Part shown: positions 4,957-5,203 of the stretch, piece after piece
Position numbering within the stretch: the first letter of the stretch is position 1
Layout of the letters: each line of letters begins with the position of its first letter
Source: JAJRXG01 sp964640065
GTDB taxonomy: Bacteria; Bacteroidota; Bacteroidia; Chitinophagales; Saprospiraceae
Reading direction: 5' to 3'
Assembly (NCBI GenBank): GCA_964640065.1
Contig: CAZXIE010000176.1
Coordinates: 1-5,203, forward strand
Length of the DNA stretch: 5,203 nt
Position numbers and translations under genes: made by a program
The notes under the pieces: generated by a model
Told to the model about the DNA's origin: nothing
Seen by the model: only the letters and a program-made list of their open reading frames with translations
The model's database searches: none

Positions 4957-5203
4957 TACCCAGTTTCCATCGTCGTCGATATGGAGATAAGGCGATGTTT
5001 ATCTCTTCCTTGATTCGTCCGTCATACCAGTATACGCGATAGTACCACAAGTCTATAGTTACATTGTAGTTAGATGAGAGAGCATCCGATATGACGGCCT
5101 CCCTATACATGATAAGCGGGAGTTTTACTTTTGGTATAGTATGAAGGATGTCACTCATGGATATGACTAAGTCCAGTCCTTCCACTTCCGTAAATGAGTC
5201 TTG
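4931..5203 (-). CDS. C-terminal part of an unknown protein, cut by the right edge
   Basis: A minus-strand frame is open from the window edge at 5203 to TAG at 4933-4931, giving 91 codons with no start needed inside the window. A GTG at 5185 is an internal possibility, but the frame continues upstream of it, so the gene probably begins beyond the edge. The visible residues include an aromatic, beta-like stretch (N-V-T-I-D-L-W-Y-Y-R-V-Y-W-Y-D-G-R-I) and a basic end (Y-R-R-R-W-K-L). There is no membrane segment. I recognise no family. Codon choice resembles the neighbours (frequent ATA, CGA, ATC), which supports a real gene. It runs tail to tail into the XRE-type gene with a 26-base overlap and no terminator between them. 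Confidence 0.55.
   Translation of the reverse strand, partial: QDSFTEVEGLDLVISMSDILHTIPKVKLPLIMYREAVISDALSSNYNVTIDLWYYRVYWYDGRIKEEINIALSPYRRRWKLGISRPLAGS

Noticed and set aside
1..5203. A new defence or mobile-element system
   Set aside because: There is no integrase, transposase, nuclease, toxin-antitoxin signature, terminal repeat, CRISPR array or tRNA boundary. The XRE/S24-like gene alone is not enough to call a prophage or an island.

Overview
The window looks like a piece of chromosome from a Bacteroidota bacterium, perhaps a Saprospira/Lewinella-type lineage (the lower rank is a guess). Three things point there. One gene encodes GldC, a gliding-motility protein restricted to this phylum. 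The Lrp-family regulator is of a type I associate with Bacteroidota. At least two intergenic regions carry the phylum's -7 promoter element, TAnnTTTG, and Shine-Dalgarno sequences are mostly weak or absent.

Layout, left to right. Positions 19-484 hold two small, nearly abutting reading frames on the plus strand, both predicted to encode small membrane proteins that I do not recognise. Positions 485-770 have no convincing gene, only a possible worn remnant near the right end. Positions 771-1145 form a compact minus-strand unit: a near-consensus promoter, a leader with a 9-bp inverted repeat, a 66-residue basic protein, and a strong intrinsic terminator. Next, on the plus strand, is an uncharacterised 130-residue protein whose stop codon overlaps the start of a TauE/SafE-family membrane transporter. 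An AT-centred palindrome and a promoter then precede a likely three-gene operon: an Lrp/AsnC regulator, a TraB/GumN-family protein and GldC. After a very AT-rich gap with a 10-bp direct repeat comes a 272-residue XRE-type regulator with an S24/LexA-like domain whose catalytic Ser and Lys appear lost. Its 3' end overlaps, tail to tail, a minus-strand gene that runs off the right edge.

How the parts may work together is mostly inference. The ATGA overlap suggests that the 130-residue protein and the TauE-like permease are co-translated. The Lrp, TraB and GldC genes are spaced 6 and 12 bases apart and are probably one transcript, perhaps autoregulated by Lrp at the upstream palindrome. The S24-like regulator probably controls its own promoter. 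No rRNA, tRNA, CRISPR array, insertion sequence or recognisable defence or biosynthetic cluster is visible. The least explained parts are the small-protein unit at 771-1145, the membrane ORF pair at the left edge, and the protein coupled to the transporter.
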